Origin: Mytilus edulis
Lineage: Eukaryota; Mollusca; Bivalvia; Mytilida; Mytilidae
Direction: 5' to 3'
DNA length: 64,000 nucleotides
NCBI RefSeq assembly: GCF_963676685.1
Contig: NC_092345.1
Span: 31,457,585-31,521,584, forward strand
Positions 31,788-43,249 of the stretch are shown here, piece after piece. The translations under genes were made by a program, and so were the position numbers. Positions within the stretch are counted from its first letter, which is position 1. Every line of letters begins with the position of its first letter. The notes under the pieces were generated by a model, which was given only the letters and a program-made list of their open reading frames with translations, was not told the DNA's origin and searched no databases.

Positions 31788-31920
31788 TTCAAAGTCAATA
31801 GACCATGACTGAGGGGGCGGAGCCAAATAATCTCCATGGCAATGAGATGTGGCAATGGTAATACATCTGCATACCAATTATCATGGATTCCTATTTTCAA
31901 TTACTTGTTCTAAAGCTGTG

Positions 31921-32885
31921 CCATTCTCATGTGATTAAGAATCCCTTCTCCATTTTGACTGTGGAATTATGGGATATCTAATGTTGAGGGAAAACCTTAT
32001 GAGGACATGTCCTAATATCAAAGAGATATAAATGAATCTAGAAAATCTAAAGACAGAAGACCTTTATACATGTTATATGTCAGTGCAATAAATTTCCATA
32101 TAAGAAAAAAATTAACTTAGGAACTTGGGTTTAAATTATGGCCCATCGGGTAATCAGAACTACCTTAAAGTAGCCTCTTGGCTCTGTGTTTTAGCAACTA
32201 CAGAAAATGTTAGCATTAACCATTGACTTACCTAAATTCAGGATCCTGGATTTATAATTTGCAATGGATAAAAATATACAAAGACATGATGACCAGCACA
32301 AAATGTGATGGTTTCTGTCAGTTCAGGCTCAGAATAGTGGAGCAAAATATAAATGTCATCAAAAGATGTATAACGAAAGTTATAGCCACTAGAGACACAA
32401 AAATTATACACTTGCAAAAAATGATCATGAGAAATCAAAATCAAAAATCCAGCAGGAATATCATAAATACAAAGTCTTGATGCCATCTAAAAAAAGTGCA
32501 GTTCGAGTCACATGGTCCTGTCAAAAATATACTTCCTGCTGCACATGCCCAGAGTATCTCACAAAAAATTACAAAGCCATGCCATTCTCATGTGATTAAG
32601 AATCCATTCTCCATTTTGACTGTGGAATTATGGGATATCTAATGTTGAGGGCAAACCTTATGAGGACATGTCCTAATATCAAAGAGATATAAATGAATCT
32701 AGAAGTTCTAAAGACAGAAGACCTTTATATGTCAGAGCCAAGACATACACATATATAATACATTGTCATAATGATGATAATCCATTGGGAAAAAGATTTC
32801 TAGCATATATATAAATATGGTTTCATATTTAATATTGAGGGGAAAATCTTATGAGGACATGTCCTAATGTCAAAGAGATATATAA
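31921..32885. repeat. Local segmental duplication (two full copies, one partial)
   Basis: A ~150-bp segment starting 'ccattctcatgtgattaaga' at 31,921 recurs at 32,581 with few differences. Its inner block 'ttatgaggacatgtcctaat' appears a third time near 32,850. The copies lie either side of the ORF at 32,238-32,486. Confidence 0.8.
32238..32486 (-). CDS. Candidate short ORF/exon, orphan (82 codons)
   Basis: Not recognised. ATG at 32,486 directly follows an acceptor-like 'cactttttttag', so this may be an exon. The reading starts MASRLCIYDIPAGFLILI and contains NFCVSSGYNF and DDIYILLHYSEPEL. By eye it aligns with 33,998-34,231 (GF.L, V..FC, a Y-rich middle, then L..Y.E). A duplicate at 34,880-35,240 has a shifted frame. 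No domain could be named. Confidence 0.3.
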   Translation of the reverse strand: MASRLCIYDIPAGFLILISHDHFLQVYNFCVSSGYNFRYTSFDDIYILLHYSEPELTETITFCAGHHVFVYFYPLQIINPGS

Positions 32886-33046
32886 ACTTTATTTTGAAAG
32901 AATATTAATATGTTAAATTAAAACTGTTTGGTGTGTATCTCCTGCCATATTAGTCTTTGTTGTTTCTTAATATAGAACCAGAAATAATTTATGTAATTGG
33001 GACAAGCAAAGCAAGGTAGAACATAAAAAGATATATTTCTAAATAC

Positions 33047-33193
33047 CTATTGTTGTAAAATAGCATTCAATCTTGTAAGTAATGTTGTAAATCTTCTAGC
33101 AAACACTATAACTGCCACTAATAGGTGAACCAAAACGAGACAAATAATGATTAACAAACATAATATAATTACAGCAGCATCCATCATATTCAT
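33047..33193 (-). CDS. Candidate 48-residue membrane peptide or signal-anchor exon
   Basis: Not recognised. MNMMDAAVIILCLL begins a strongly hydrophobic span of about 25 residues, followed by FARRFTTLLTRLNAILQQ and a TAG. Its shape (short N-terminus, one membrane helix, basic flank) matches the first exon of the candidate at 27,028-27,149. It could be the anchor exon for the ORF at 32,238-32,486, but the only good donor ('gtattt') lies just after the stop codon. Confidence 0.25.
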   Translation of the reverse strand: MNMMDAAVIILCLLIIICLVLVHLLVAVIVFARRFTTLLTRLNAILQQ

Positions 33194-33687
33194 GGCTGCC
33201 AAATTTAAATGAATATTGGAACATGCTCAACAGCAACTTCCTGTTGTAAGTCCTCATAAATGATGTCCTAACAAATTTTCCTCTCTCTTTAATCACTTTC
33301 ACTTTCTCTTTCTTTACATTGTATAATGCAGTGTAAAGAAAGAGAATTTGTATAACACTTTACATGCTTTATAAATACTTGACTGTTTTTCATGTTTTCT
33401 CATCAAATTACATAAAAACATATAGATGCATGTACAGTCTATTCATTCAAAATATGTTGTCTATGAGCAATAAAACAGGAAAAAATCATAATGTAGCCAC
33501 ATGAGAAATTAAAAGTATAATTCATCCTGTTTCCAGTTTGTAAAAAGACAGCCTGACAAGTGCCACAGCCAGAAGGTATCTATAGCTTACTTGATATGCT
33601 GATACCATTCTGTTGAATAGTCTGTATTAAAATTTAAGTACATGTATGTAAACTCAGAGAAAATTGCACCAATAAATATCTTTGTTA

Positions 33688-33922
33688 GGCAGCAACCATT
33701 TGATTTTCTGGGGGGGGGCTATGGTTTTTTTTTCTGTGCAAACTTTTTTTTTCGCCTGTGGCGAAAAACAATATTTTTTTTTCGCGACAAGTCAAAAACA
33801 ATTTTTTTTTCTCAAAATCAAAAAACAAATTATTTTTTTCTCCAAAAACTGGAAACAAACTTTTTTTTCCAAAAAAAAACATAGCCCCCCCCCCCCCCCT
33901 ACAAAATCAAATGGTTGCTGCC
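33688..33922. mobile_element. 235-bp PIF/Harbinger-like MITE with facing G and C runs
   Basis: TTA at 33,685-33,687 and 33,923-33,925 flanks inverted ends GGCAGCAACCATTTGATTTT. As at 17,537-17,831, a G run and 'ctatgg' lie inside the left end and 'catagc' plus a C run inside the right end, with T-rich repeats between. Several long ORFs in this stretch are low-complexity K/F-rich readings of the MITE. An inverted partial copy lies at 35,735-35,971. Confidence 0.8.
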
Positions 33923-33997
33923 TTAAGCAAAGTTTTAAAAAGGTTAAATGTCAGAAAACTCAAACTCACCTTTTATCTACTTTTGTGATTTGTATTT

Positions 33998-34231
33998 TTA
34001 TAAAATCAAATTTACATATAAAGCCTTTAAATCATTTCTCTTGATATAGTTATAAACTTTTGTAGCTTCTTTGTATGAAAACAAGTACACTCTAAAATCC
34101 TCATTATAGCAGTCATAACTTGGTCCATAATCAAATTGTTTTTTGTAACAGAATGCATTTACTTCATCATATATAAGATAATATTTGGTTAAAACAAAGC
34201 CAATAGATTTTGTACATTCTGCAGATGTCAT
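33998..34231 (-). CDS. Candidate short ORF/exon, orphan (77 residues)
   Basis: Not recognised. The first ATG is at 34,231, preceded by an acceptor-like T run and 'ttgag'. The reading starts MTSAECTKSIGFVLTKYYLI and goes on with EVNAFCYKK, then a tyrosine-rich stretch ending FRVYLFSYKEATKVY, and stops at TAA. Its mixed composition with C, Y, D and K is more protein-like than most ORFs here. It resembles, loosely, the readings at 32,238-32,486 and 26,666-26,921, suggesting a diverged local family. Confidence 0.35.
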   Translation of the reverse strand: MTSAECTKSIGFVLTKYYLIYDEVNAFCYKKQFDYGPSYDCYNEDFRVYLFSYKEATKVYNYIKRNDLKALYVNLIL

Positions 34232-34744
34232 TCTCAAAATATAGAATTTTACAAAAAAAAAATTTCAAAGCATGCTTGTAGATCTGTGTATGCAGACTTC
34301 TTCTGTTATGCACTTCCTGTGACCTTGAGCTTATTGTGACTGTTGTCCTCAAAAGAATTCTCTCTTTTCATTTTTTAAGATGTCCTGTCTCTCAACAAGT
34401 TGGGGCATTATTTTCTTAAAGCACATTAATCAGCAGAATGAGGGCCCTCATGGGGTTTTTGATTATGTGATTACTTGGCCGTTTTTTAAATGATTATTTG
34501 ATTATTTTTTTTACCCATTATTCTCTATCTTTCATATTTTAGCACTCCATTATCAGTCAACGATATAACTCTATAAGGTTATAAGAGAAAAATAACATAC
34601 ATTGTACATTTGTTATTGTGGACTAAAAAAATCGAAGAACTGTGATAACATATGTATGTTACATGTTTCAACGGGCCAATATACATCATTTGTTTTGTTA
34701 AAATGTATACAAGTTCTATTGATATTATTATTGTCTTTAAGTAC

Positions 34745-34925
34745 ATATAAAAAAGAAGATGTGGTATGATTGCCAATGAGACAACTATCCACAAGAGACT
34801 AAAATGACACAGACATTAACAACTATAGGTCACTGTACGACCTTCAACAATGAGCAAAGCCCATACCGCATAGTTAGCTATAAAAGGCCCCGATAAGACA
34901 ATGTAAAACAATTCAAACAAGAATG
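34745..34925 (-). repeat. Interspersed repeat R1, minus orientation
   Basis: Starts 'gaagatgtggtatgattgcc' and carries 'aactataggtcactgtacga' and 'gctataaaaggccccgataa', the inverse of 1,190-1,370. Confidence 0.7.
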
Positions 34926-34944
34926 TATACTAAACTTTAGAAAG

Positions 34945-35240
34945 ATATAGCAGGTCAGAACAGCACAAACTGTGATGGTTTCTGTCAGTTCAGGCTCACA
35001 ATAGTTAAGCAAAATATAAATGTCCTCAAAAGATGTATAACAAAAGTTATACCCACTAGAGACACAAAAATTATACACTTGCAAAAAAATTATCATGAGA
35101 AATCAAAATCAGCAGGAATATCATAAATACAATGTCTTGATGCCATCTAATGATCTAAAAAAAAGTGTGGTTTGAGTCACATGGTCCTGTCAAAAATATA
35201 CTTTGTGCTGCACATGCCCAGAGTATCTCACAAAAAATAA
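34945..35240 (-). pseudogene. Frameshifted duplicate of the 32.2-32.5 kb ORF segment
   Basis: About 290 bp closely matches 32,280-32,560, including 'catgcccagagtatctcac' and 'gagcctgaactgacagaa' (minus strand). Relative to the other copy, small deletions in the segment after the MAS codons (reading MASRHCIYDIPADF then stop) break the frame. It is either a decayed paralogue or simply duplicated non-coding DNA if the ORF is not a gene. Confidence 0.45.
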
Positions 35241-35369
35241 CCCTAAAATCTACAAAAGTAGGTCTGTACATTTATTGTTGGTTACCTTCAGCCAATATGC
35301 ATTTTCTTTATATTTAGGTTAATGTTTAACAAACATGGACCACTGGCAAATTCTGCTAACATTAACTTA

Positions 35370-35565
35370 AATTTAGAAAGGAAAGGGGGAATATGTCAAA
35401 GCGACAACAACCCGACCATAGAGCAGACAACAGCCAAAGGCCACCAATGGGTCTTTGATGTAGCGAGAATCTCCCTCACCTGGAAGCGTCCTTCAGCTGG
35501 CCCCTTAAAAAATGTATACTAGTACAGTGATAATGGACGTCATACTTAACTCTGAATTATAGGGT
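35370..35565 (-). repeat. Interspersed repeat R2, partial
   Basis: 'atatgtcaaagcgacaacaa' to 'tggacgtcatacttaactc' matches 12,155-12,340. Confidence 0.7.
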
Positions 35566-35734
35566 GTTGCTAAACGGCGGAAACGGAATACGGAATGGAA
35601 AATGGAAACAGAAAGAATTAACATCTCTTCTTTTTGTTTAATTTATCTACATATTAATGTTTTATATAGGATAACACATGTTTACAAGAAAGGAAAACAG
35701 AGGAAAACATTTAAATAAAAGATTTTAAAGCAAA

Positions 35735-35971
35735 AAGTTTTGTTTCCAGTTTTTGGAGAAAAAAATAATTTGTTTTTGATTCTGAAAAAAAAATTGTTTG
35801 TTTCACCCTCAGCTGCCACTTAATGTAATGTTAAAATTGAAAGAAAAAAATTGTTTTCGACTTGTCATGCTTGTCGCCAAAAAAATAGATTGTTTTTCGC
35901 CACAGGCGGAAAAAAAAGTTTGTCTTGAAAAAAAATCCATAGCCACCCCAGAAAATCAAATAGTTGCTGCC
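35735..35971 (-). mobile_element. Inverted partial copy of the 33.7-kb Harbinger-like MITE
   Basis: The right end 'aaaatcaaatagttgctgcc' followed by TAA is the inverse of the 33,688 end, and 'ttttcgccacaggcg' matches its interior. The opposite terminus is not recognisable. Confidence 0.65.
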
Positions 35972-36184
35972 TAAAGGAAACCTAATGCCAGGACAATGCT
36001 CATCAATGCTGTATGGACAACAACCGATCAGAAAACGAGAGAACTCTTTTAAGAGTAGAAACTTGAATACACTTTATTTTTTATGTAAAAATTGAAAAAA
36101 TCACTCACTTTACAAAGCCTTTCTCACCTAATTACAATACTGAAGTACGCAGTTTGGTAATAAAGTCGGAAAAACATTACACTT

Positions 36185-36420
36185 CCTAGTCCGTTCGTCA
36201 GTATGTCCTACTTGAGGTTAGAGTTTTTGGTCAAGGTAGATTTTGATGAAGTTGAAGTCCAATCAACTTGAAACTTAGTACACATGTGCCCTGTGATATG
36301 ATCTTTCTAATGTTAATGACAAATTAGAGTTTTTACCCCAATTCCACAGTCCACTAAACATAGAAAAGGATAGTGCGAATGGGGCATCCGTGTACTATGG
36401 ACACATTCTTGTTTATGACT
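36185..36420 (-). repeat. Interspersed repeat R5 (partner in stomatin intron 6)
   Basis: 'cttgaaacttagtacacatg', 'aattagagtttttacccc' and 'gggcatccgtgtac' match 50,516-50,720 in inverse orientation. The copy at 50.5 kb ends in a 'gacggacggacgaac' simple repeat, again like a Helitron-type terminus. Confidence 0.65.
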
Positions 36421-36569
36421 GAAATGATACTTTATTTTACACTACGCATCTGCTCATTTGATGTTTCTACTGGACAAACACCTGATTATTCAAGATATCA
36501 TTGATATAACTTAACACATGACCCAGAACAGATCCCGGAGATACCCTAGATTCAACCGGGCCTGTTGGT

Positions 36570-36912
36570 AGATATAGGAAGATGTGGTATGAGTGCCTGT
36601 GCGACAACTCTCCATCCAAGTCACAGTTTATAAAAGTAAACCATTATAGGTCAAGGTACGATTTCAACACTGAGCCTGGCTCACACCGAACAGCAAGCTA
36701 TAAAGGGCCCCATAAATTACTAGTTTTAAACCATTCAAACAGGAAACCCAACAGTTTTATCTATGTAAAAACGAGAAACACGTATGAACTACATAAACAG
36801 ACGAAAACTACTGTACATCAGATTCCTGACTTAGGACAGGTGCAAGCATTTGCAGCGGGAGTAAATGTTTTAATTGTACCAAACCCTCTCCCTTTTCTGA
36901 AACAATAGTATA
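36570..36912 (-). repeat. Interspersed repeat R1, minus orientation, long copy
   Basis: 'aagatgtggtatgagtgcct' through 'gattcctgacttaggacagg'. A 108-codon ORF spans most of it but is a repeat translation with no domain. Confidence 0.7.
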
Positions 36913-36914
36913 AC

Positions 36915-37080
36915 AACATACTCAGCATGCCAGCTCCAGACCTCAATTACTGATTGAAAGATTATGTCTTCATCATATGAATATCAGGCACAATTAACCC
37001 CTCCCGTTAGGGGTTTAGTATAATACTATCATAAAATAAATGAGAAGAACATAACCCGTGTCATCATGGTCATGCCAATA
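36915..37080 (-). repeat. Interspersed repeat R2, terminal part
   Basis: 'atgccagctccagacctcaa' to 'acataacccgtgtcatc' matches 12,615-12,765. Confidence 0.7.
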
Positions 37081-37231
37081 TATATGACTCTGGTATTTCT
37101 AAAAGTATCAACATGATGAGAAAATTGTTCATGGCTAAGTTATCTTCCCTTTCCACATAGGTTATACTTACTCATATTATTACTTTTTAAATGGAACAAA
37201 TATTCTGGAACACTGCATGGTCTCTAAACAA

Positions 37232-37397
37232 AATACACCTTATCGCTAATCCCGGCTGACACGGCCGCTTGAACTTTTGATGCATACAACAATCACTTTT
37301 CCATTGTGGCGTCCGATATTTTGTATTATGACGTCAAAATTTTACGGGAACCTGTGTGATACCCAGTAATGGCGGACTAATAGTGATAAGGTGTATT
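37232..37397. mobile_element. ~162-bp MITE with TA flanks
   Basis: Inverted ends CACCTTATCGCTA and TAGTGATAAGGTG (one mismatch), each preceded or followed by TA. A TA duplication suggests a Tc1/mariner-type element. Confidence 0.65.
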
Positions 37398-38287
<890 letters not shown>

Positions 38288-38339
38288 TTCTTTTGTACTC
38301 TCTTACACTTTCTCTCTCTTACCGCTCCAGTCAGTAGGT

Positions 38340-38640
38340 TCGTGAGATTGAGTGAACAAACGAGTGAGTCAGTGAGTGAGTCAGTGAGCGAGTAAGTCAG
38401 TGAGTGAGTGAGCGACAGATCGCGCGAGAGTAGGAGAGAGTGATAGCGTGGAGGAAAGAGAGAGCGGGTGGAAAGAGAGCGGGAGTGAGAAAGAGAGAGC
38501 GCTAGAGTCGAAAAAAAGAGAATTTCTTTGGCAGAGTGATATTATGTGAGTGGGTGGAAGAGGGAAGAGAAAAGTTGGAATAGCAGAGTGCGAAAGCGAA
38601 AGAGAGAAAAAAGTGAGATTGTGCGACTGAGAGTTAGTAA
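38340..38640 (+). repeat. Purine-rich degenerate GAGT/GAGA tract
   Basis: Reiterated 'gagtgagtcagtgag' gives way to GAGA- and GGAAGAG-rich sequence on the plus strand. With the preceding CT run it gives ~460 bp of strong strand asymmetry (pyrimidine then purine). Confidence 0.8.
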
Positions 38641-39199
38641 GTCATATAATGCATATAGCTATGCAAAGTAAACTAATGTGAATTGAAGAACTGAAGTGGT
38701 AGGAGAATTGGACTGTGAGAATTGGAGCTGTAAAAGATGAGAAAGATAAGGGATAGACACATGGTCCAAATGATGTCGACTTACTCAACTATAGGTCACC
38801 ATACAACCTTCAGCAATTAGCAAAATCCATACCGTTCAGAACGTATAAAGAACCCGACAGTTGCATGGTTACTAACATACTATCAAGAAAAGTCTTTACT
38901 ATTCAAAAGAAGGTGCAGTTCTTTTGAAAATGTTTGTTTTTATAATATGCAAAATACTTCCAATAGATATATTTACTAAGTTAACATAAAATAAATACAA
39001 TATATGTTTGTCAGCTTTATTCTTTTAAAGAGTCGAATTTGAAAACTACCTAGCTGATATCATACTATGAAAAGGTCAGTGGTTCTTTGTATAAAGTATA
39101 TAATTAATCGCGACCGTATGCAATCATTATATTCCTGTAGAAGTTACTTTCCTAGGTTAGGTGAGGATTGAGGACAAAGGTGTAATCCCGTGACATTCT

Positions 39200-39535
39200 T
39201 CATTATATGTCTATACCAAGTCAGGAGCCTGTAATTCAGTTGTTTTCGTTGGATCATTGTCTGTGAAACAATTCAAACGAGAAAACCAACGGTCCAATTT
39301 ATACAATACAATTATCATCATTTTTTTGTCGTAAAGTAGGCCGTTCGTTTTCTCGTTTGAATTGTTTCACACTCTTCATGTCAAGGCCTTAAAATATATA
39401 TAACCGACAATACGGTATGAGTTGTTTCTCATTGATGGAGCCGTACATTGACCTATAACTGCTTACATTCACTTCAATTGAACTCTGTTGGTTGTTTCAT
39501 TGGCAATCATTCCCCATCTCCTTACTATTATACTA
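39200..39535 (+). repeat. Interspersed repeat R1 with an internal inverted duplication
   Basis: 'aagtcaggagcctgtaattc' to 'ggcaatcattccccatctcc' matches 1,095-1,370. Inside, 'gtgaaacaattcaaacgaga' at about 39,262 is inverted as 'tctcgtttgaattgtttcac' ending near 39,371, a pairing of about 30 bases that R1 elsewhere lacks. Confidence 0.7.
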
Positions 39536-41657
39536 ATCACTTCCTTTACAATAGTAATGTCACTTGATACTAAACTAATGCGTATTACTTTAGTATAAAT
39601 CTTTACCATGGGAATTTTAAAGTACTGTTTCATTTAAATAAAATTAAATCATCAATAACATAATGTGTTTCCATGGTGCTTTGTTTATAGGATCACAAAT
39701 CAAAGAAAGGCATAATTCAATCTAATTAGATTGGGCATAATTTACCGTCACACTACACACAAATATAAAATATAAATACTTTTTGTAAAATTTTGTATTG
39801 AACGAAGCCATACCTAAGATCTTATATCTGAAAGATTTTCATTCGGAAAAATCCTGTTTTCATTTGACATATTTCAGGTCGTGGCTAACATTCATGGAAA
39901 ATTGTAAATGGGTTCGTATTTCATTCTTTAAAGCACGTTTTTATTCGAATCCATCCGCAACCAACAATCAATCCATTAAATTAACTAAAATTTCTATCCT
40001 ACTGCTAGAACTACTACAACAAATTACATTCCGAATTTATAGTTCTTAAGATTTTTCAAAGTCTTTCAAAGTAGTACTATATAAACACCAAACAACTCTT
40101 TTATATGTACACTGTTAACAGTTAGTTTCGAATTTATCTTATAAAAATTATAAAAAAAATTATAATTAATAAAAAGATGATTTGCTTCATATAATTTTTA
40201 ATATCATGTTCAAAAATATGACGTTTTATTGTCCCAATCTAAAGTCGTGATAGTTGTTATTTCAGTAAAAATGCATTGACTTTCTAATATTGGTCCTGCT
40301 ATTGTGAAATAAATATATAGATATAGATATAGAAATTGACCCATAATTAACCTTAACTTTAACAACGAAGCTTTATCAAACTAGTACAAAAGAACTATCG
40401 CTTCCAGACTTGAAAAAACTCTTCAATCCAGACTTGAAGTAGTCCCGCAGGCCATATATTATGACATCTACCTAGTAATAGTAATTGTAAATACACCATT
40501 ACAAGATATCAATACTAGTTCTAACCACCAAATGGATCGAGTTCGTTCTGAATTTGAATCTCAAAGAGAACAATATGGAGGCTTGCTATGACTCTAGTTT
40601 TTACCCGATTAAACTTTCAAATATCATCGGAGTGATTTGATTTAACATTTATATTAAAAAGGATCATAAACAAAGACAACCATTAGGATCTTCCTCTAAT
40701 ATTTACAAATATAATTGAAATAAGATTCATTAATTGCAGTTCATTAAATCTAATCAATACTGGTATTTGTTTCCATTATAAACCATGATAGCGCAGCTAA
40801 CGACGTCCCTAAATAACCATAGCAAATAGTTTTCTATAGCTTTAAAACTGGAATAATCACGTCGTATTATACTGAGTATACACTGTGGTAACTGGACATA
40901 CACATCTGAACCTAGCGAAGGTAAGTCTATAGTATTAACTTTATCATTTTACTTACTTTCTCATGGATAAATGTCATTGCTATTTTGGTATTAAATTGAT
41001 TGAATTCTGGGACCTCCAAATACATTTTGCTTTAGAGGTAAGAGGAACCAGTATATCGATTGATTGTCCCTACAGGGTTGTAAGTGTTGTTTTATCAAAA
41101 TACCTAAATGTAAATGTCAGACGAAATTCTACATTGAGGTTCGTTTATATTTTTAACGTTTTCACGCTGATATTTTGAAAGTAAAATAAATAAGAAAAAA
41201 AATAGCAAATAGCAAAATTTGCCAAATAAATAAAATCAAAATATCAGAAAACAAACAGAAGCATGAAATACCGCCCAAAATATATCTGTCATGACTAGGG
41301 TTATATGAATTCTTGAACTTCTGTTTGGTAGAATAATATACAATCTGGCTATAATAATTGATAATAAATTAAATTATGATATTATATTAAATAGAACTAT
41401 TTATATAATCCCGAACCTAATTGCATTTAAAACATTAAAAATCAAGTTGAGGAATTGGTAATTCTAAATTCAAAGAAACTGAAAAAAAAATCTGTTCAAT
41501 ATCACACTAGATTTTGAAGTTAGGTAATGTGATCGATATGACTGCCGAAAAGTATAGGAAGAAATGATCTGATATACTTATGTAGGCTATGCAAGTGCCT
41601 TTTTGTACAACAATAAATACATACTAACACAGCAGCAGCAGATGTGTAATACTGTGG
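39536..41657. other. AT-rich intergenic DNA, possible untranslated exon near 40.9 kb
   Basis: No coding signal. 'cctagcgaaggtaagtc' at about 40,912-40,928 is a strong plus-strand donor. With the acceptor just upstream of the stomatin start (about 45,318) it could mark a 5' untranslated exon of that gene; this is speculative. Confidence 0.3.
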
Positions 41658-41662
41658 TACAT

Positions 41663-41802
41663 CAGAGGCGGATTATGGGGGGGGCCCTTTTTAGAAAAAA
41701 TTTGGTTGCTTATATAGGGAATCACTGAAGCGCGACTGGAGCGGGTCCCCTCTTAGCCAGTCAGTGGGCCCCCACTTATGAAAATTTCTAGATCCGCCAC
41801 TG
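41663..41802. mobile_element. 140-bp MITE, CAG..CTG ends, 5-bp duplication TACAT
   Basis: CAGAGGCGGATTA at the left and TAGATCCGCCACTG at the right are imperfect inverses. TACAT flanks both. A G run follows the left end and a 'gggcccccac' stretch precedes the right end. Confidence 0.7.
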
Positions 41803-41809
41803 TACATCT

Positions 41810-42560
41810 AACAATGAATATGTCCAAGAGAGGCAAAAGATACCAAAGGGACATTCACACTCATCAGTTGAAAATAAACTGACAACGCCATGGCTTAAAA
41901 GAAAAAGACGAGCAGACATACAAAAGTACACAACTTGAGCACAACACAACAAAGAAACTAAAGACGTATCACCAAGTATACTTGGAACAACAGTAATAAG
42001 CACTGACGACCACTAAACTACCTTTAATGAAAATCTCAGTGCCTCTGTTCCAATTTCTGGAGACGTATATTTTATGAAGGTAATGAAACAAAAACACTCT
42101 GGTAGAAAACGACGAGAATACAATACGAAAATATAGTCCTATTTTTCCTTGTCAATTTTCATGTCTACGCTAAGTATTATATTACTTATTTCTCTCTGAA
42201 ATCCATTAACATTACGAATCAGAAAGAAACCATGCAAATAAAATTTAGTAAACTTTGATGTTTTCTAAATTTTATAAATCATCAAGGGAAATAAAAGGTA
42301 TTTCCAGTCAAATTTCCTCTACACGCAATGTTGATCAAATTAAAGCGAGAAAATCTTGTATTTTCAGACATCGGAAACTAAACCGAATATACGTGTATAT
42401 GAATGACAATAAATAGCTATTTCTGTTGCAGTTTTAATTATTTTTTTAGATAATAAGTAAATGTTAACCAGAATGTCAGAAACAGAAGTGTGCCGTTTGT
42501 GTTTAAAAATACGATTATGTTGTCGATCAAATGACATACATGTATGATGATGGTCTGGAG
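41810..42560. other. Repeat-derived and unassigned intergenic DNA
   Basis: 41,814-42,010 looks like a dispersed-repeat fragment ('gacattcacactcatcagt', 'aacgccatggctt'). The remainder shows no feature. Confidence 0.35.
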
Positions 42561-42565
42561 TTAAA

Positions 42566-43029
42566 GGTGTCAGACCACCAATTAAAAATCCCTATCTGTT
42601 CAACCAAATTTTGCAATTTTCACAGCTTTCTAAATATTTTACCTTAAGTTTAACTTCAAGGAAACCAGTTATATACTGAATTGTACATGTGTCACCTTTC
42701 TACATGCCAATTTTCAACCAATGTTTAAAGTCTTGTAACAAATTTCTGATCTTGAAAAGACAGGTACTACCAAAATAACTCCCGGTTTTCTGGAAATCTT
42801 AAATTAGTGTACTATGTAGCGCATTAATCCTGAATTTTTAATGCAAACTCATAGACAAGTGAATTTTGGCTCAAAATGGTCTAAATATATTTCCCTTTCA
42901 CCAAAAGTTTCATTTCTGCAAATTTGTGGGTTAGTTTAGGTAAACAATGACATCAAAAGCACTATTTTGTGTTAGAGTAGGACTACTTTTACGTTCTAAA
43001 TTGGAGGGAGTAATTGGTGGTCTGACACC
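42566..43029. mobile_element. 464-bp MITE with GGTGTCAGACCACCAATTA ends
   Basis: The 19-bp inverted ends are perfect. They resemble the ends of the 471-bp repeats at 28,066 and 31,317 (GGTGTAACACCACTAATTCA in the best-preserved arm), and lengths are close, suggesting one superfamily. No target duplication is obvious. The interior is non-coding. Confidence 0.75.
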
Positions 43030-43249
43030 AGTAGGGGTCCGTGATTTATTGATTCTTTTTTTTTCTCTCTTTCCTTTATTATTTTTTTTTATCTAGTTTG
43101 CACTACTATAATAGTCCTAGGTTTGCCCCCCCCCCCCCCTTATTTTTATATTCTAACACCTAGATATTCCTATTTGTTTTGTCCTTTATTCTACACTCAG
43201 AAGTCTTTTTATGATAGTTTTATTTGTGCTTTAGTTTTATTATTCTTTG

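Noticed and set aside
33642..34044. Overlapping F/K-rich ORFs in several frames
   Set aside because: They lie over a MITE with poly-G, poly-C and poly-T runs and are low-complexity readings.
34579..34794. 71-codon hydrophobic minus-strand ORF near the orphan cluster
   Set aside because: Its 5' part overlaps the end of repeat R1 and the rest is AT-rich sequence; hydrophobicity is what random AT-rich DNA gives.
36582..36908. 108-codon ORF in R1
   Set aside because: The same sequence appears in other R1 copies with different frames and stops; it is repeat-derived.
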